Notes: generated from the letters alone by a model not told the origin. A stretch of 64,000 nucleotides of DNA from Hydractinia symbiolongicarpus (GCF_029227915.1 NC_079881.1:18825501-18889500); one strand, 5' to 3'. Positions 1 through 13,690 are shown, counted from the first letter of the stretch. Made by a program: numbers and translations.

Positions 1-1871
1 AGTTACTACTCTGGCACGTCTATCCAAGGACTGCAGTTTGTTCAACTGGGTGTTATTCAGGTTCAAATTGATGATACTATTGAATGTAATGATTGGAGTT
101 ATCATTGTTTCGTAAATCTTTTTAGCAGTTGTATCGTCAACTTCGGATCGTAGTCTCGTCAGTAAACGGAGTCTTCCAGATGCTTTTTTGTATGTAGAGT
201 CGAAGTTGTTATTTAGAGACAACTTAGGATCAATAATTGATCCCAAATACTTGTAGCTTTTCGTCTCATTAATCTCCACAAAATTACATGACAATGATAT
301 TTTTCCTTCAGCACTTTTCAACATTTTACTCGTCCCGAATATCATCCATTCTGTTTTCCCTTTGTTTAAATTAATAACAAGATCATTTTCTCGTAGATAT
401 GTCTCAACAGCAAGAAGTTCTTCATTTAATACATTTTCAAGGACGAGAAAGCTTTCACTTGAGAAGTAGATAACAGTGTCATCTGCAAATTTAATAACGC
501 TAGCTTTAAGTAGGACATTATCAAAGTCATTAAAGAAAATTAAAAATAATAATGGCCCGAGTATGGACCCTTGCGGAACACCACAATTCACTGGTTGTGG
601 GACAGATTTGATGTTATTTACCACTACTTTCTCCCAAACAAATAATCAGAAAACCATTCTAGTTCGTTACCACGTATACCATAAGCTGATAATTTCTCAA
701 TTAAAATACTATGACCAACCGTTTCGAAGGCTTTTGACAAGTCCATGAAAACTGCAGCAACGTATTTTTTCTTATCAACTTCCTTTCTAATGTCATCTAA
801 CAATAGATTAGCAGCCAAATCTGTTGATCTGAGACGACGATACCCAAATTGATACTGAGATAGTAAGTTGTTCTTCTCAAGATATTCGATAACTTGGTCA
901 TATACTGCCCTTTCGAGAATTTTTGAGATGACCGGCAATATAGATATAGGTCTATAGTTATTGTTATCGTCAGTCGAACCTTTTTTAAAAATTGGCTTAA
1001 CTACAGCATGCTTCCATTCTCCAGGTATCATAGCCGTTTGTATCGATAAGTTTATTATGTGACAAAGTGGAGCAGCGATTTGACTGGAACAATCTTTGAG
1101 CAGTCCAGGTGGAAGATCGTCTACACCTGTGGCTTTACTTCTCTTTAATTTTTTCAGTTCTTTTTCGATCGATATTTTCGATACATATTTGAAGGTAAAT
1201 ATGGAAGTAGTTCGTAATTTCGACCATTGTGGTTGTTTCCATACAAAATCTTTTAAGGGAATCGATTTCTCCTTGATTTGAGCTGCTATTGAAGAGAAAA
1301 ACAAACATATTGATTCAACTTTCGATTTGGTTGCTGTAGCATCACTTACGACGTTTCGTGGTTTAGTTGGCATTATTTTCTTTATCGTATCCCAAAATTT
1401 CTTTGGATTATGACAATTCTGTGCTAGTAAGTTTTTACTAAATTGGGACTTCGATTCTCGTATTTTACGTGCACATAAGTTTCGAACTTTGCAGTAAGCC
1501 TTCCAGTCGCTTGGCTTTTTCGATTTTCGCGCTTTTCGTAAAGCCTTATCTCTTTCGTTCATCAATTTATATATCTCATTGTTAAGCCACGGACAAAATT
1601 GTCCTTTGACTGTCTTCCCGATGATAGGGGCATGTTTGTTGAACAATGCGGTGAGAGTAGTTTTGAAATATGACCATGCGATGTTCACATTTTTCATTCC
1701 ATAAAGTTCACCCCAGTCGTGTTTACTAATTTCGTCAACCATTTGCTCACTAGAGTACTTGGCATAATTCCTAGTCTTGATAATTTTTGGTGGTAACTTA
1801 TCTCTTCTTAATTTTCTGACGAAACCGACCATATCGTGATCGCTGATACCGATAACGCTTGACAAGCTCAT
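1..1871 (-). mobile_element. 5'-truncated CR1/jockey-type LINE, reverse transcriptase relic
   Basis: A non-LTR retrotransposon ORF2 relic. The open part (1871 to 624, 415 aa) begins with the last motif of the APE-type endonuclease (ISDHDM, residues 9-14), so nearly all of that domain is missing. A linker follows, then the RT fingers and palm, with motif A seen as MDLSKAF near residue 377. One frameshift at about 620-628 moves the rest into another frame. There I read the CGVPQGS motif just below 600 and the catalytic FADD box near 476-492, followed by the RT thumb running off the window start. An in-frame TGA lies three codons upstream of the ATG. 5' truncation is typical of LINEs. The copy cannot be autonomous. 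The assignment to CR1/jockey rests on motif layout only. Confidence 0.85.
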
Positions 1872-1989
1872 AACAACTCAGACCGTTCTCCTGATGCAAT
1901 ATCCTCAACTTCATGGAAGTTTGTAGGTCTATTTTTTGATACTTACTCCGACTGTTTTGTGGAGACATTTTGATTTTGCGCTGGTTTTA

Positions 1990-4290
1990 TGTTTATATAT
2001 ATCTTTCTAGAAAGACGAAAATATACATGTTGTTGTTATCATTGTTTCTGTTGGCAGTTATGTACATGCAAAACAAACATAAACAAGGTCCTTTTTTCAG
2101 TTCGATCTTCCCTTACAGAGCTTAGCACTACCTTATTGGTACTAATTTTCTGAATTTTTGACTCAATATACATGTACCCTTTCATTCTTGAAAAGGTATA
2201 TATATATTTTTTGCGCGTAGTACTTTTCACCCAAAACATTTTGCGCGTTGCTTCTGTACTAAATTTTGCGCGCAAATAATTTTTTTTCGCACAACTGCGT
2301 CAAAATTAATACCCATAAAAATTAGTAACAATAACGTATTCATCTAACTACAATTTTTCACGGAATATTATAATGTCTCGCGATTATCGAAAAATGCCCC
2401 ATTCGCCTCGTCATCTATTGTTTTAGCATTTCTATTGTTTCCAATTTTAGCATGGCACAAAAGAAACAATGCTGGTACATACTTCAAAACATATATATAG
2501 TATCCACCTTTAGAATTAATTTAAAAATTAAGTCAAAAAAATTACTGCAAAAAATTGCCGAAAAAATTCTAAGTCTAAAATTTCAGAGACAATCCCGGTC
2601 AAAATATATTGGCAGTAAGCTACAAAAAGTGCAGTATAATCCTTTCTTACCCCCTCTCCCCCATTATCAATGTTTGGAAATGCGTTAGCACAACTTTTGA
2701 ACATTGATACTGGGGGAAAGGGGGCTTTGTACTTATCAAGCTCTTGCTACACATGAAAAAAGGGTTTACTGCCTTTATTTTTGACCGGGATTGTAGCTGG
2801 ACATATGATTCATGCATGACATTATTCCGGTGTTTTATAAAATATGAAACCAACAAAAACTCTGAAAACTCACCTGAAACACAAATCTCACGAAACACAC
2901 ATATCTGAGCAGTATCTAGAAGCCATGTTTGATCATCTATTCTCTGGCTCACTGAACTTTGACCCGAATTTGAGTTTTGTGACCAGACCTCTGAGCCTAC
3001 TCGCGAGTTGAATTTCAGCCTACTTGCGAGTGAAAAGTAGGCAACTACACTGTGTTTTCGCGAATTTGAAATCCCCGTTGAAATAACTGTGTGCCATCGG
3101 TTACTAAAAACAGCTGTCCAGACTTTAGCCTACTTGCGAGTTTTAGGACAAGTGATTTTCTAAGGCAAATTGGCGTGTCTCGATTGGAAAGACAAAAATT
3201 GTTAGATTATCGAGACAACGTAAACAAACGGGATTCAAAGCGCCACTGGCTATAACATTTTCACGTACACGATGACCGCGCGCGATCTATGAATATTTCT
3301 TGTCGATTCTCTCACGAGCTGCTTCTCCATAGAATTATCATATGCAGGATTTTAATAGCTCCATCTCAATGTAGGCTTTAGCCTACCTCGCCTATAGCTG
3401 GATCCGACCCTGAAGGAACTGTTCATTACTTAAATTTTGGAAAGTATAAGGTGAAGAAAGGAGCATATTTGAAAAAAGTACGTATTTCAAAATAAAGAAA
3501 TAATTTCCTGTTCTTGTTAACTTCATGTTGATTTTCCAAAATTTATTTTTAAAATGTATTTTAATTAGTTAATATACATTTTAGCCCCTTATATCACCTT
3601 AAACTTTTGAATACCTTTTTTTGTAATGTTTAATTTTATTTTCTATTTTTATGAACTTTTCGGTACTCCTTGTACCGAGCATAGGATTCCCCAAAAATAA
3701 AATGGTATGACAGTAAGAATAAACTGTAATATAGATTTAATTCTTGCATTTGGAGATTTAAAAATCTTTGATGTATGGTTACAATGGATTACTTACATCT
3801 GTACAACCACCTTTCTCTACAACATTTTCCTCTTCTGTAATACTTCCATTTACACGTCCCTCCTGGACCACGCCCTCTTTTACACTTTTTTCCACCATAA
3901 TACCCTCTTTTCTGTATTCCGCTATTATAATTAAAGGATATTCACTTTAATAAGTTTTCTTTATTTTACGCACTGAATCGCTTGTTTTTATTGTCTCTAA
4001 AGTGTAGCTGTTTTTATCATTGTTTTGTTTAATGTTTTCTGTTGTATTCGAAAGTTGTTCTTCTTTGTTCCTGTGTACTCTGTTATTTTAATGTTACTTA
4101 AAGTGGGCATCGTATAATTTGCCAACTAAAATGAATCTTTTAAATTCCTTACATTAATGTAAAAACTAGGAAAAAATAATAAAACAACAATGCCATAAAA
4201 ACAACAGGTACCATAAAAAATTTGTTTTCACAAAAGATCATAGGTATACACCTTTAAACAGTTTATTGTTGCCTGTAAAACGCTTTAACG
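1990..4290. other. Intergenic, no gene recognised
   Basis: AT-rich sequence. Apart from the foldback at 2589-2794, the only structure I see is at 2990-3400, where the short motif AGCCTACTTGCGAG and close variants recur three or four times (near 2993, 3017, 3126 and, partly inverted, 3370). Short open frames here show no protein features and are not called. Confidence 0.5.
2589..2794. repeat. Foldback MITE-like element, 206 bp
   Basis: An imperfect palindrome. The outer ends are ACAATCCCGGTCAAAATA (2589-2606) and its near-perfect reverse complement at 2776-2794. Inner arms also pair: a C-rich block ending in ATCAATGTT (2648-2675) against a G-rich block starting with AACATTGAT (2700-2725). No reading frame is supported. 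A dinucleotide AG flanks both ends, which is too short to prove a target-site duplication. A non-autonomous DNA transposon is the most likely origin. Confidence 0.6.
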
Positions 4291-4298
4291 TCCTCATA

Positions 4299-4556
4299 TT
4301 ATTTTCCCCATTTTCTCAACGTTTTAGCGTTTACACTTCTAAATTTATTGCGCAGCGTATGCACACAATACTTTAAGTCATCGACATTCATCTTTTTTAT
4401 GTTTTGAAGCCACGGATGGTCAGATACTGCCAACTTCATATTGTACTCGTTTGTGTAATCAGCACGAATGGCAATATCACGAAAGATATTTGTTAGGGCC
4501 AAGAATGTTTTTCTCCCAAATCTTCTGGACGGAACAAAATTGTTAGGTTTGTCCAT
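4299..4556 (-). CDS. Unrecognised short coding fragment
   Basis: An 85-aa open frame with a protein-like composition: mixed charged and hydrophobic residues, a basic C-terminus, and stretches such as HPWLQNIKKM. I do not recognise the family. There is no clear start context, partner exon or domain motif. It could be one exon of a larger gene or a fragment of a mobile element coding region, since LINE sequence begins 550 bases downstream. Treat as hypothetical. Confidence 0.2.
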   Translation of the reverse strand: MDKPNNFVPSRRFGRKTFLALTNIFRDIAIRADYTNEYNMKLAVSDHPWLQNIKKMNVDDLKYCVHTLRNKFRSVNAKTLRKWGK

Positions 4557-4640
4557 ATCTTCGCCACCCAGGCGTTCTTTCTTATTTTGTTTTCGTAATA
4601 ATCATGTATTTGGTTCCATTATTTACAAATGGTTCTTCTC

Positions 4641-4664
4641 CATGAAAAAAAAAAAAAAAAAAAG
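4641..4664 (+). repeat. Poly-A run
   Basis: A homopolymer of about 20 A residues on the plus strand. It is in the wrong orientation to be the poly-A tail of the minus-strand LINE at 5110-8081. It may be the tail of an unrecognised plus-strand retroposon or simple slippage. Confidence 0.5.
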
Positions 4665-5109
4665 AGAAAAGGTTAAAAGTTATTTGCAAATAAGTTATGA
4701 TAAATTTATACATATAATACAATTAATAAAATACTATAAAATCCTACACTTAAGATAAGTCAAGACACATGGTAATTGGAACAGAACGCTGAGAAAAGGC
4801 TGAAAACAGGGAGACAAAAGAAAATTGGAACGTGGAAAAAGTAGAAGACAAAAGTGCATAAGTTCACCAATTAAATTGTAGCTTAAATAAATTGAATATA
4901 ATAGACAAAGTAGGCACATGTTGCTAAGTAAATTGGGGTAGTAGACACCAGGACGCTAAACCACAAAAGATATATGTAAAATATGATGAAAATTATTCAC
5001 TTGCTAAAAGTTAATTTGTTGAAATCGATTGAAGAGTTGAAGTACCATTCAACTGATCTCAGCAAGTCGTTAAAGATGAAAATAAAATAGTTATACGTAA
5101 GAAAAAGTA

Positions 5110-8081
5110 TCACAATGACAGAAGCCTCGCTAGACCTTTGTCTTTGAAATACTCTTTCGCATCTGTTTTAAACCTGTAAAAATTTTCACAAACTCTTATT
5201 TTACGTGGTAGGTCATTATATATGTTAGCTTGTTCAGAAAACGTTTTTGCTTCACCATGTTGTAATGTCATTTCATTACCCAAACGTGGATTAAATGTGT
5301 TCATATGTAATGGAAGATAGTCTAGCCATGTATCAGTGTGTAAAACTTTATGTACCAGTTTAACAGTCGCGAAATCAATGTTTTCTCTAACTGGCAACCA
5401 CCCAAGATCGATAACGTCTGTTGTTTTCACATATCTTCCAAGAACATAAGATGCTGCTGTGTTCTGCACTCTCTGAAGTCTATTTAATAGGTACTTTGGT
5501 AATTGGCCAAATACTACATTACTATAATTAAGTTTGGATAGAATGAGTGTTTCAGCGAGGTTCTTTCTCACATGATACGGAGTAAATCGTTTCCATTGTT
5601 TAAGTGCTCGAATTACTGCATAGGAAGATTGTGTAACTTTGGTAATATGATTTTTCCAATTCAGATTTTCGTCAAAATTTATTCCCAGTATTTTTGAGAT
5701 TGAGTTACGTTCGATTGAGCAACCATTGTGAATAATGTTACAGTCGTTGGTTGTTTCAAGATGATGATAGGAACTCATTTTGTTTGTTGAGAATAACATT
5801 AGTTTCGTTTTGCCATCATTAAATAGAAGGTTCTGATTGGTTGACCAACCAGATAAACTATTCAGATCGTCCTCAAGTGTTTTTGCACATGTTTTCAAAT
5901 TTTTCATTTTGCAGTGTTGGTATAATACAGTGTCATCAGCATACTGTGTTGTGTTAGATGACACATTCTGAGACAGATCCATGACATACAAGTTAAATAA
6001 TACTGGGCCCAGAATGCTTCCTTGAGGTACCCCAAAATGGATAGGTTGCGTGTTTGATGTTTTATCATCCACTTGAACAAACTGCTTTCGTTCGGAAAGA
6101 TAGTCATGGATTATCAATAAGCTTTCTTTTGTGAAATTCATTTGGTGTAATTTGAGAAGTAAAGTTTCATAATGTACAGTGTCAAATGCTTTCGAGTAGT
6201 CAATTAAAACAGCCAGGGTTACCTCGCTTTTATTCATAGCTTTTTGAATATCATCTCTTAGTTTCAATAATATCGTTGTTGTCGAGTGTCCCTTCCGGTA
6301 ACCTGATTGTGTTTCATTCATTAAAGACTGTTTATCTATATAGTCACAAAGCTGTTGTAATATGACACGTTCGTATACCTTAGACAAAACTGGTAACACG
6401 GAAATTGGTCTATAATCTGCAATTTGAGTAGGGTTTTCGATTTTTGGAACAGGACAAATTCTCGCCACTTTCCACGCACCTGGAAAAACTGTTTTATCAA
6501 TACTTGTGTTAATTATATGTACAAGTGGCGAAGTGACGAAATCAACAACTGGTTTCAGATATTTTACTGGAATACTATCAAAACCAGTAGAGCAATCATT
6601 CTTTAAACTCAGTAAAATATTCTAACTTCGTTGTAATTAGTGTGTTGTATTTTGAAAGAGTTTTCACTGTTATTGATTGGTAGGTTTTCTATGAATTCGG
6701 CATTAACGGTGTTAGTGTTTTCTTTGTTGGTCAGTTCACTCGCCAAAGTACAAAAGTACTGGTTGATATCAGTTGGGCTGTGTCTAATTCGTTTGTGTTG
6801 TTGTTTAAGAATTTGATTAACTGTCCTCCACACTTCCTTTGGTTGCTTTAAAGAAAGTGCTTTTCTTAGAAACGTCTGTCTTGATTCTTTGATGGTTCGT
6901 TTCAACTTTGACTTTGATTTATTGTAGCTTTCTCGATCGCTTACTAGTTGACTTAATTTGGATTTCATTCGTAATATCTCTGTGTGATTTTGTAACGAGC
7001 TTATTTTCGGGTCATTCATCCAAGGTGATGGAGGACGCGTCAATTTAATTTTTCTAAGCGGGGCATGATCATTGATACAGTCACACACTAGCTTATTCAA
7101 AACACTTATCTGGTCAGCAGGATCATCAAAACTGAAGACAAGATTCAATGGGAGATTTCGAAAGTCTGCTTTGTACTTATCAAGATTGAAAGCCTTCTCG
7201 TTCCTCTGCCATTTATATCTGGTTTCGTACCGCTGCTTTTTGATGTTCAAGATAACGTACGGCATGTCATGATCACTTATTTCATGGGTATATATAACAT
7301 CTTGATGAATCAATTTTTGTGGTATATTACAGCTTATGTGATCAATTAGTGTTTTCGATTTTCTTGTTGGCTTAGTAATCAGTTGGTGTAGCGAGTATGA
7401 ATACAAGATATTTTTATATCTACGAGACGATTCTGTATCAGCTAAGAGATCTATGTTGTAATCACCAGTTAAAATAATAACACCATTCCACTTAACACAG
7501 ATTTTACTCAGCAAACTGTCCAGTTTTTCTAACCAATCTAACTTGATGTTTTCATCAGAACTCGGTTGATACATTACTCCAACTAAATATGGGGTGTTTT
7601 TGTTTCGGCCACGCACTTCAATCCATTGATGTTCTATTGATTGGTCGAGTTTGTTGAAGTCTTTACGTTCACTGGTGACAATATTATCTTTTATATAAAA
7701 CCCTACTCCACCACCTCTCTGCCCTTCTCGATTTCTGAAGAAAGTTTCGTATCCTTCGACTTGAACGTAATTGTACTGATGAACGCTACCTTTCAACCAT
7801 GTTTCTGTCACTGCAAGAATGTCGAACTTGTATTTGTTGATCATCAAATAAAACGCGTCAAAGGTGGAAGCTATCGATTGCGTATTAAGATGAGCGATAG
7901 ATATGTTGTTACGATGTTCGTTTATACGTTGTAGGTGATCAACTAGGATGTTTTCGTTCGGTAATGAAGCGTCAAAGTCGCATGTGTCGTCTAATGATCT
8001 AACATTGAGGAATGGTAAAACGGTGTGAACGCAATTTGTACAAATCCAGTCATTGGGCGTAACAGATTGCTTGTTGCTCAC
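5110..8081 (-). mobile_element. Nearly complete LINE ORF2 (endonuclease plus reverse transcriptase), CR1/jockey-type
   Basis: A non-LTR retrotransposon encoding an APE endonuclease and a reverse transcriptase, read from 8081 to 5110. The upstream frame (8081-6609, about 490 aa) starts inside a PHD-like cysteine pattern (WICTNC near residue 12). The endonuclease boxes follow: HLNTQS (about 64), TETWLK (about 92), GDYNID (about 206) and SDHDMP (about 268). A single frameshift at about 6610 separates it from the RT frame (452 aa from 6468), which carries IDYSKAFDT, GVPQGSILGP and YADDTVLY and ends in a thumb and tail. A stop codon lies immediately upstream of the first frame, and its first codon is GTG, so the 5' end is truncated rather than a true start. 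One frameshift means a young, recently inactivated copy. The 3' UTR probably extends to about 4970. Confidence 0.9.
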
Positions 8082-8089
8082 TTATTGTT

Positions 8090-10860
8090 AACGGCTATGG
8101 ATATTATAATAAAGTTAAACAGTTTTATTTTATAAATTTCTAAAATATAAGCTTTTTACCTGTTCACAATTGCATCGAACTACGTCTGGATTGCAATGAA
8201 AAAATTGCCTGATATCTTTTATTTAAATCCTTGCAGCCAGAGTGTATACCCTCTGCATAGCAACAACCATCTACACAACTATTATCACTAAAGATCGCTG
8301 TTCTGTCACCTTATCATCAATCATCTATTTCCTCTTTTTGAAGGAGTCATTTTTTCTAAACCTTGGAACAACGAATTTCTCAAATTTCGGGGTTTTTTAT
8401 AATATTTAAGCCGTATGCAAGGAGTCCTTCACATATTTGATCGAGAAGAAATTGCTCTAACTAGTTTTATGAAACAGGAATTTTACAGTCGGTGGAACAA
8501 CCTCCAAATCTTGGAAATAGGTATAACATTTTACCGTAAAACAGCATCCTTACTTTCTATATCTGGACAGTAAAACAAACCGCATCTTTACTTTCTATAT
8601 CTGAACGACGAGGAACAGCTCAATACCCAATTTCCGACAAGACATCTAACCCAACATCCGTGAATAGCAATTCACGTAACAAGTCAACCTTGTAACATCT
8701 TTAAGCTAAGTACAAGTATTTTGATGTGAACAAAAGATTTAATTTTCTATACCTCTATTTTACGAATAGTGAAGGCTAATACGTCAAGTTGTTTAAGTAT
8801 TAGCAAAATTAAAGAAGATGAACAAGGAATAACCACGCGAAGCACAACTAAAAATTAAACAAATTAAGACTTTTAAAACTTGTAAAAAAACATGAAATGT
8901 TATAAAAAAAAGTTCTATAAAATAGAATGCATTCATGACATACCTGTTTGAAGAATTTGCGATGTGGGGTTATCACTAATTGACACGCCACCATAGTCAT
9001 TGTATTTCCCTTTTTTGAGTTCTTGCAACGAGGTAGATTTTGTAAAATTGCACAACCTTTTAGAAGGTATTAAAATCTACTTAACAAAAACAATTTGTCT
9101 GAAGACAAGTATTATTACAGCTTGCTGTTCTCTCACCTTATGTAAGTTATACCACCACAAAGATTCAAGTTTAAGTTCAACTAGCTGAATTTCCGTGGAA
9201 GAATCTACTGAATCTCTTATTGAATACATGTAAGGGATACCAAACAAAAACATACAACTCAGTAATTTGAATTTTTAAAACTCACAGTCTGCATTATTCT
9301 ATCTTTATACTCGCTGAAAGAAAATGTTTAAAAATAGAAACAAGTGCAAATAAAAAAATAAAATAAAAATGCAAAATGTCCATCAAAATAGAAGGTGTCG
9401 AACAACTGTCATGTAAAAGGCTAAATTTGCTAATGCTATATTCTTGCTTTGCAATTCCAGAAGTACACCAGTGAAAATAGTATATGAAACATAAAAAAAA
9501 ATCCAACATATTTAGTTAAGTTATACAACTCCTCCCAAAATTTTACTCGAAATATAAGAAATCAATAGTTAACAACACGAAAAAAAAACAAAAAATAATG
9601 AATCATTTCGGTATATTGTATATGTACCGTAACATTTCAATCCAAAATATTAAAAGAACAGGTTGCCTTAAAGGCGCATACTCATGATCAGGAAAATCGT
9701 GCGTAATAACAATACCGTGTTTTGGAATTTCAGAATCGAACTTATTTAAACAATAGTAACGTAACAAATGTAAACACTGGGGAATTTGTTTACATTTTGT
9801 TTTGTTTATAATAACGACACCAACATTAAATCATCCATTTCGTAGCGTTAAAAACAGTAACAACGGAAAAATTACATTTTACAGTTTACATAAACTCTTC
9901 TCTAGGATATACACCCTGTTTTTATTTCAGCCTCAATGTTCTTACCTTTTTTGACAAATGCTATCCTTATTATGGCCCGAAAAAAAAATTACATTCTTAA
10001 AAAAAAGTGCTTAAAGAAAATATGTTCAGCCTGAAGACACAAGAAAAAACATTGTTTAATATTAATATTTATGGGAAAGTTTAGCTCTGAAAGGTAAAAC
10101 GGCTAAAAAATCGTTACACCTAAATCCATTTCTGTACCAGGTACTATAAACGACGCACTTGCTTTTGCTTTCTCAGTAGGCACCTAGCTAGCGTTCTCTG
10201 GATAAAAATCCAATCAGTTTTTTACTTCGATTACTAAACTTCACTTTATCCCAAAGAGACCGAATCGAAGTGTATACAATTGTCTGATACATTTCCAATC
10301 AGTTCTCTTTGTGACGTTATATCATCGTTCGTTTTTCTTTTTTACAAAATATTTCTGACAACTACATTAGCTTTTATACCCGATCGATAACAACAGTTTT
10401 TTACATTTTAGATTCGAATTATTCATATTCAAATGCGATAAGTAAGCAACCTCGGTCCCAGAACACAAAATTGGAAATTATGGAAAAACAAATAAGCTTT
10501 AAGCTAACCTCATGATGAGTAAACATTGACATGCTTTGTTTAAAATAACTTTTTTCAGGATTAATTTGAAAAAGAGACAACCATATTCGCTTCAGTTTTC
10601 TTTGTTCATTTGATAAACAACTGGTTTCCGTGAGATACGACGCGCACATGGTAAACCGGGGGTAAAATTATATTATTCTATCCATAACGACCCCACACGG
10701 CTTTTAAAATAAACAACAAATTAACTCCTGTGTGGCAATTTTTTTAACTTAGTAAATTTTAGTGTAACGCCGCGCTTTGGGGACAAAATGCATGAGCCAT
10801 AAGAAAGAGACTCATGATTTTAGTGCTTTGAATTTACATAGTCACTGACACAAGGGTATT
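8090..10860. other. Intergenic, no gene recognised
   Basis: About 2.8 kb of AT-rich DNA. I checked both strands for splice-flanked coding blocks and saw none I could defend. Short open frames (for example 9000-9188 on plus, 9294-9509 and 10419-10649 on minus) lack domain motifs and look like chance frames. Confidence 0.5.
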
Positions 10861-10869
10861 AATATATAG

Positions 10870-10985
10870 ATACCTGGTTAAGAAATAAGGTGCGGGTCCA
10901 TTTAGGCATATTGAACTAGCCAGCAGTTTACCTGCCAGTTTAAAGCTGCCTGATGCTAGGTCTCCATATAGTTCATAGAGTTCGT
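10870..10985 (-). pseudogene. Possible HECT-like coding fragment
   Basis: Directly downstream of the BEL/Pao integrase fragment, in a different minus-strand frame, is a protein-like block containing ELYGDLASGS, KLAGKLLASS and GPAPYFL. It is followed by a good donor (CCAG then GTATCT). The pattern of a G-K-hydrophobic stretch followed by a G-P-x-P turn resembles part of a HECT E3 ligase domain as found in multicopy cnidarian genes. The similarity is from memory and short, so the call is tentative. It could also be the remaining C-terminus of the retroelement. Confidence 0.25.
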
Positions 10986-13690
10986 TTATATACGTCGTAT
11001 TGAATCGTTACGGAAATGTTGTAAAGTAAGTCGAATATGACGAACACGTCTTGAGAAGTCCTCATATTGCAGAATAGAGTCGAATTTCTGTTCGTTTTCG
11101 TGAATGTCCGTTCCATAAATCAGGTGGTTTGGTGTTAAAACTTTGTCGAGGTCATCCTCATTCGCGTATGTCAATGGACGACTATTGATCGTTGTTTCTA
11201 CTTCACACAGCGTTGTTTGGAGTTCTTCAAACGTTAACAACGACCGTCCCAGCGTTTTCTTTAATGTTGTTTTACACTACGGACCAATCTCTCGTTGAAA
11301 CCGCCCCACCAGGGTGATGCTGGCAAAATAAAACACTGCTTAATCCCATGATTTATCATGTAATTTTTTACTTCTGTCGATTTGAAGGTCTTAGTGTTGT
11401 TATCGTGCACAATAGTATTCGGAGTTCCCCTCCGTGAAACAAATATGCGAAAACCTCGAACAAACGAATGGGTAGACTGATCGGTTACAAGTTCCAAAGG
11501 AATCGCACAACTTGTGGCACATGTAAGGAGTAGGATATAACATTTTAGACTGTCCGATTTACAAATACTAGATTTACAATAATTCCAATAAAATAAAGGA
11601 CCTGTAAAGTCTAAACCCGTGCAATTAAACGATTTGGAAAAACTATCCATCCTGAACTCTGGCAGATCGGAAGATGTCGGCGGTCTGAGTGTTCTCCCTT
11701 GAAAACGAATACAAATTACACACTTTCGAATGACGTTCTTCACAGACTTTTTCCCCTTCACTATCCAAAACATTTTTCTGACGTAGCCCAATGTTGATTC
11801 GATACCATGATGCATAACGTGTTGATGCGCATCCCATATAACCAGTTGTGTAAAACGCCATCTCGAAGTGTAATTGGATGATTTTCATCGGATGTTAGCG
11901 TGGAATTCTCAAATCTTCCTTTTCACCGAAGAACATCGTCGTCATCAGCAAATAGCTTAAGCGAATTGCGAAGCTTTCCAAAGTCTGACTGGCGTTGCAG
12001 AATTCGTTGTTCTTCTCTGATGAGTTTTGTGAATGCGGCATCGTATTCTTCTTTTGTAAGCGTTTCTTCTGTAACGTTTTGATGTTGAAAGTTAGCAGCT
12101 TTGTTCTTCAGATTGTTTACAAAGCGAAAGATAAAACCAGCAACCATGATGAGCTTCCTTTACGAGCTAAATTTGTTCACATCAAGGGTCTTACTCAAGC
12201 CAATGTCTTCAGTAGCTGTTACAGTCATGTTTGTCTCGGTCAAGTTTGTGTAAATTTCGTTCTGGTTATCGGTAAAATATTTTATGGATTCAGAAAGAAC
12301 AGTGTCATTAACAGAATTAGAATCTGTAGAAAAGTTATCAAAATCAGGTTTCAACAAAAAAGTTGGACTAGCTAACCACGAACTAGAAAAACAATCATTT
12401 AAATCTTTTCCAAAACGATTCGGAATATCAGCAGGATTCAGGTCACCTTTCACAAATTGCCAATCACTCCTCTCAACAACCTTTCTAATAGAAACTACCC
12501 TATTTTCCATCCATCGTTCTTTTCCCTTTATCCACGCCAAACTCACCTGTAAATCACTCCAACAAAAGACCTTATTCACATGATCTCTACCTTTCCATCC
12601 ATCTAACACTTCACGTACCAATGTAGAGAGAAGCAAACATCCCATTAATTCTAATCTTGGAATTGAAAGTTGCTTCAAAGGGGCCACTCTTGTCTTAGAT
12701 GCTATAAAACTTAAATTCACATTACTTCCTGACACAACCCTCATATACAACACAGTGCAATAAACCTCCTTAGAACTGTCTGAAAAACCATGACAACCAG
12801 TAAAAATGAATCTTGGAACTCTGACTTCATTTAATGCTTTTAATTCCTCCACAAATTTTTCCCAAATAGTTAAAATATTTTGTGGTATATTATCATCCCA
12901 ACTTAACTTATCACTACAGAGGAATTGAAAAATAGTTTTAATCCTTGCCGTTACAGGAGCAACAATACCCAGAGGATCAAAAACTGATGCGGCTGTGCTC
13001 AAAAGACCGCGCTTAGTCTTTTTCATCTCTAAACATTTTTGAAGTAGATTGTTGAAATCAAAAACAAATTCATCAGTGTTGGTATCCCACCCTAAACCCA
13101 ATACAGTGGCATTTTTGTCAGCATGAGGCAAGATGGTGTAACAATAAGACGCATCATCCTCATTAGACTTTACACCTTGACCATTAATGTTCTCATGGGA
13201 TTTAAAATAAGAGGATAACTCAGAATCATTAGTTACCCACTTCCGTAAAACAAACCCAGCTCCAGACATTACGCTTTTAATATTTTTGTAGTACGTTTTT
13301 CCTTGCTCACTCGAATCACAGCCTGAAACTAAGTCATCCACATATAGATTGTCTAACATTTTTTTCGATTAACTCTTTCAAAACAGTTACTAAATATTTG
13401 CTCAAATGACGTTAATGGTGGCATGGACTGCTGGTAACTCCAAAAACAGCTCTTAAAAACTGAGAAACAACAATGGAATCATAACCGGCAGTCGAATCTA
13501 ACTAAAGAAAACGTAAAAAATCCTTATGGTTTTCAGATATACCAACTTGCAAAAACGCTTGCTTTCAAGTCAGCTAAAATGCCAACTCGGTTGAGGCGAA
13601 ATCGAATCAAAACGTCAAAAATGTTCAATAGAAGGTTAGGACCAGAGTACATACAATCATTGAGAGACAATCAGTTGGCATTACAGCAGC
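10986..13690 (-). mobile_element. BEL/Pao LTR retrotransposon pol fragment (RT, RNase H, integrase), broken
   Basis: Pol relic read from about 13690 downwards. RT fingers and palm appear in broken frames at 13690-13370, where I see LNDCMYSGP, a stop replacing Trp after DFLRFL, and FGVTSSP. The catalytic YVDD opens the long frame 13359-12160 (399 aa). That frame continues through the BEL/Pao-specific connection domain (STAASVFDPLGIVAP) to RNase H (FSDSSKE, PRLELMG, WSDLQVSLAW). A charged linker lies at 12147-11923. Integrase follows at 11815-11261, with the HH/CC zinc finger (HHGIESTL, CVICIRF) and the DDE residues in LDFTGP, HDNN and NERLV, then continues in another frame at 11240-10986 (TTINSRPLTY). 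At least four frame breaks are present. No gag, protease or LTR was found, so the copy is truncated at both ends. Confidence 0.9.
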
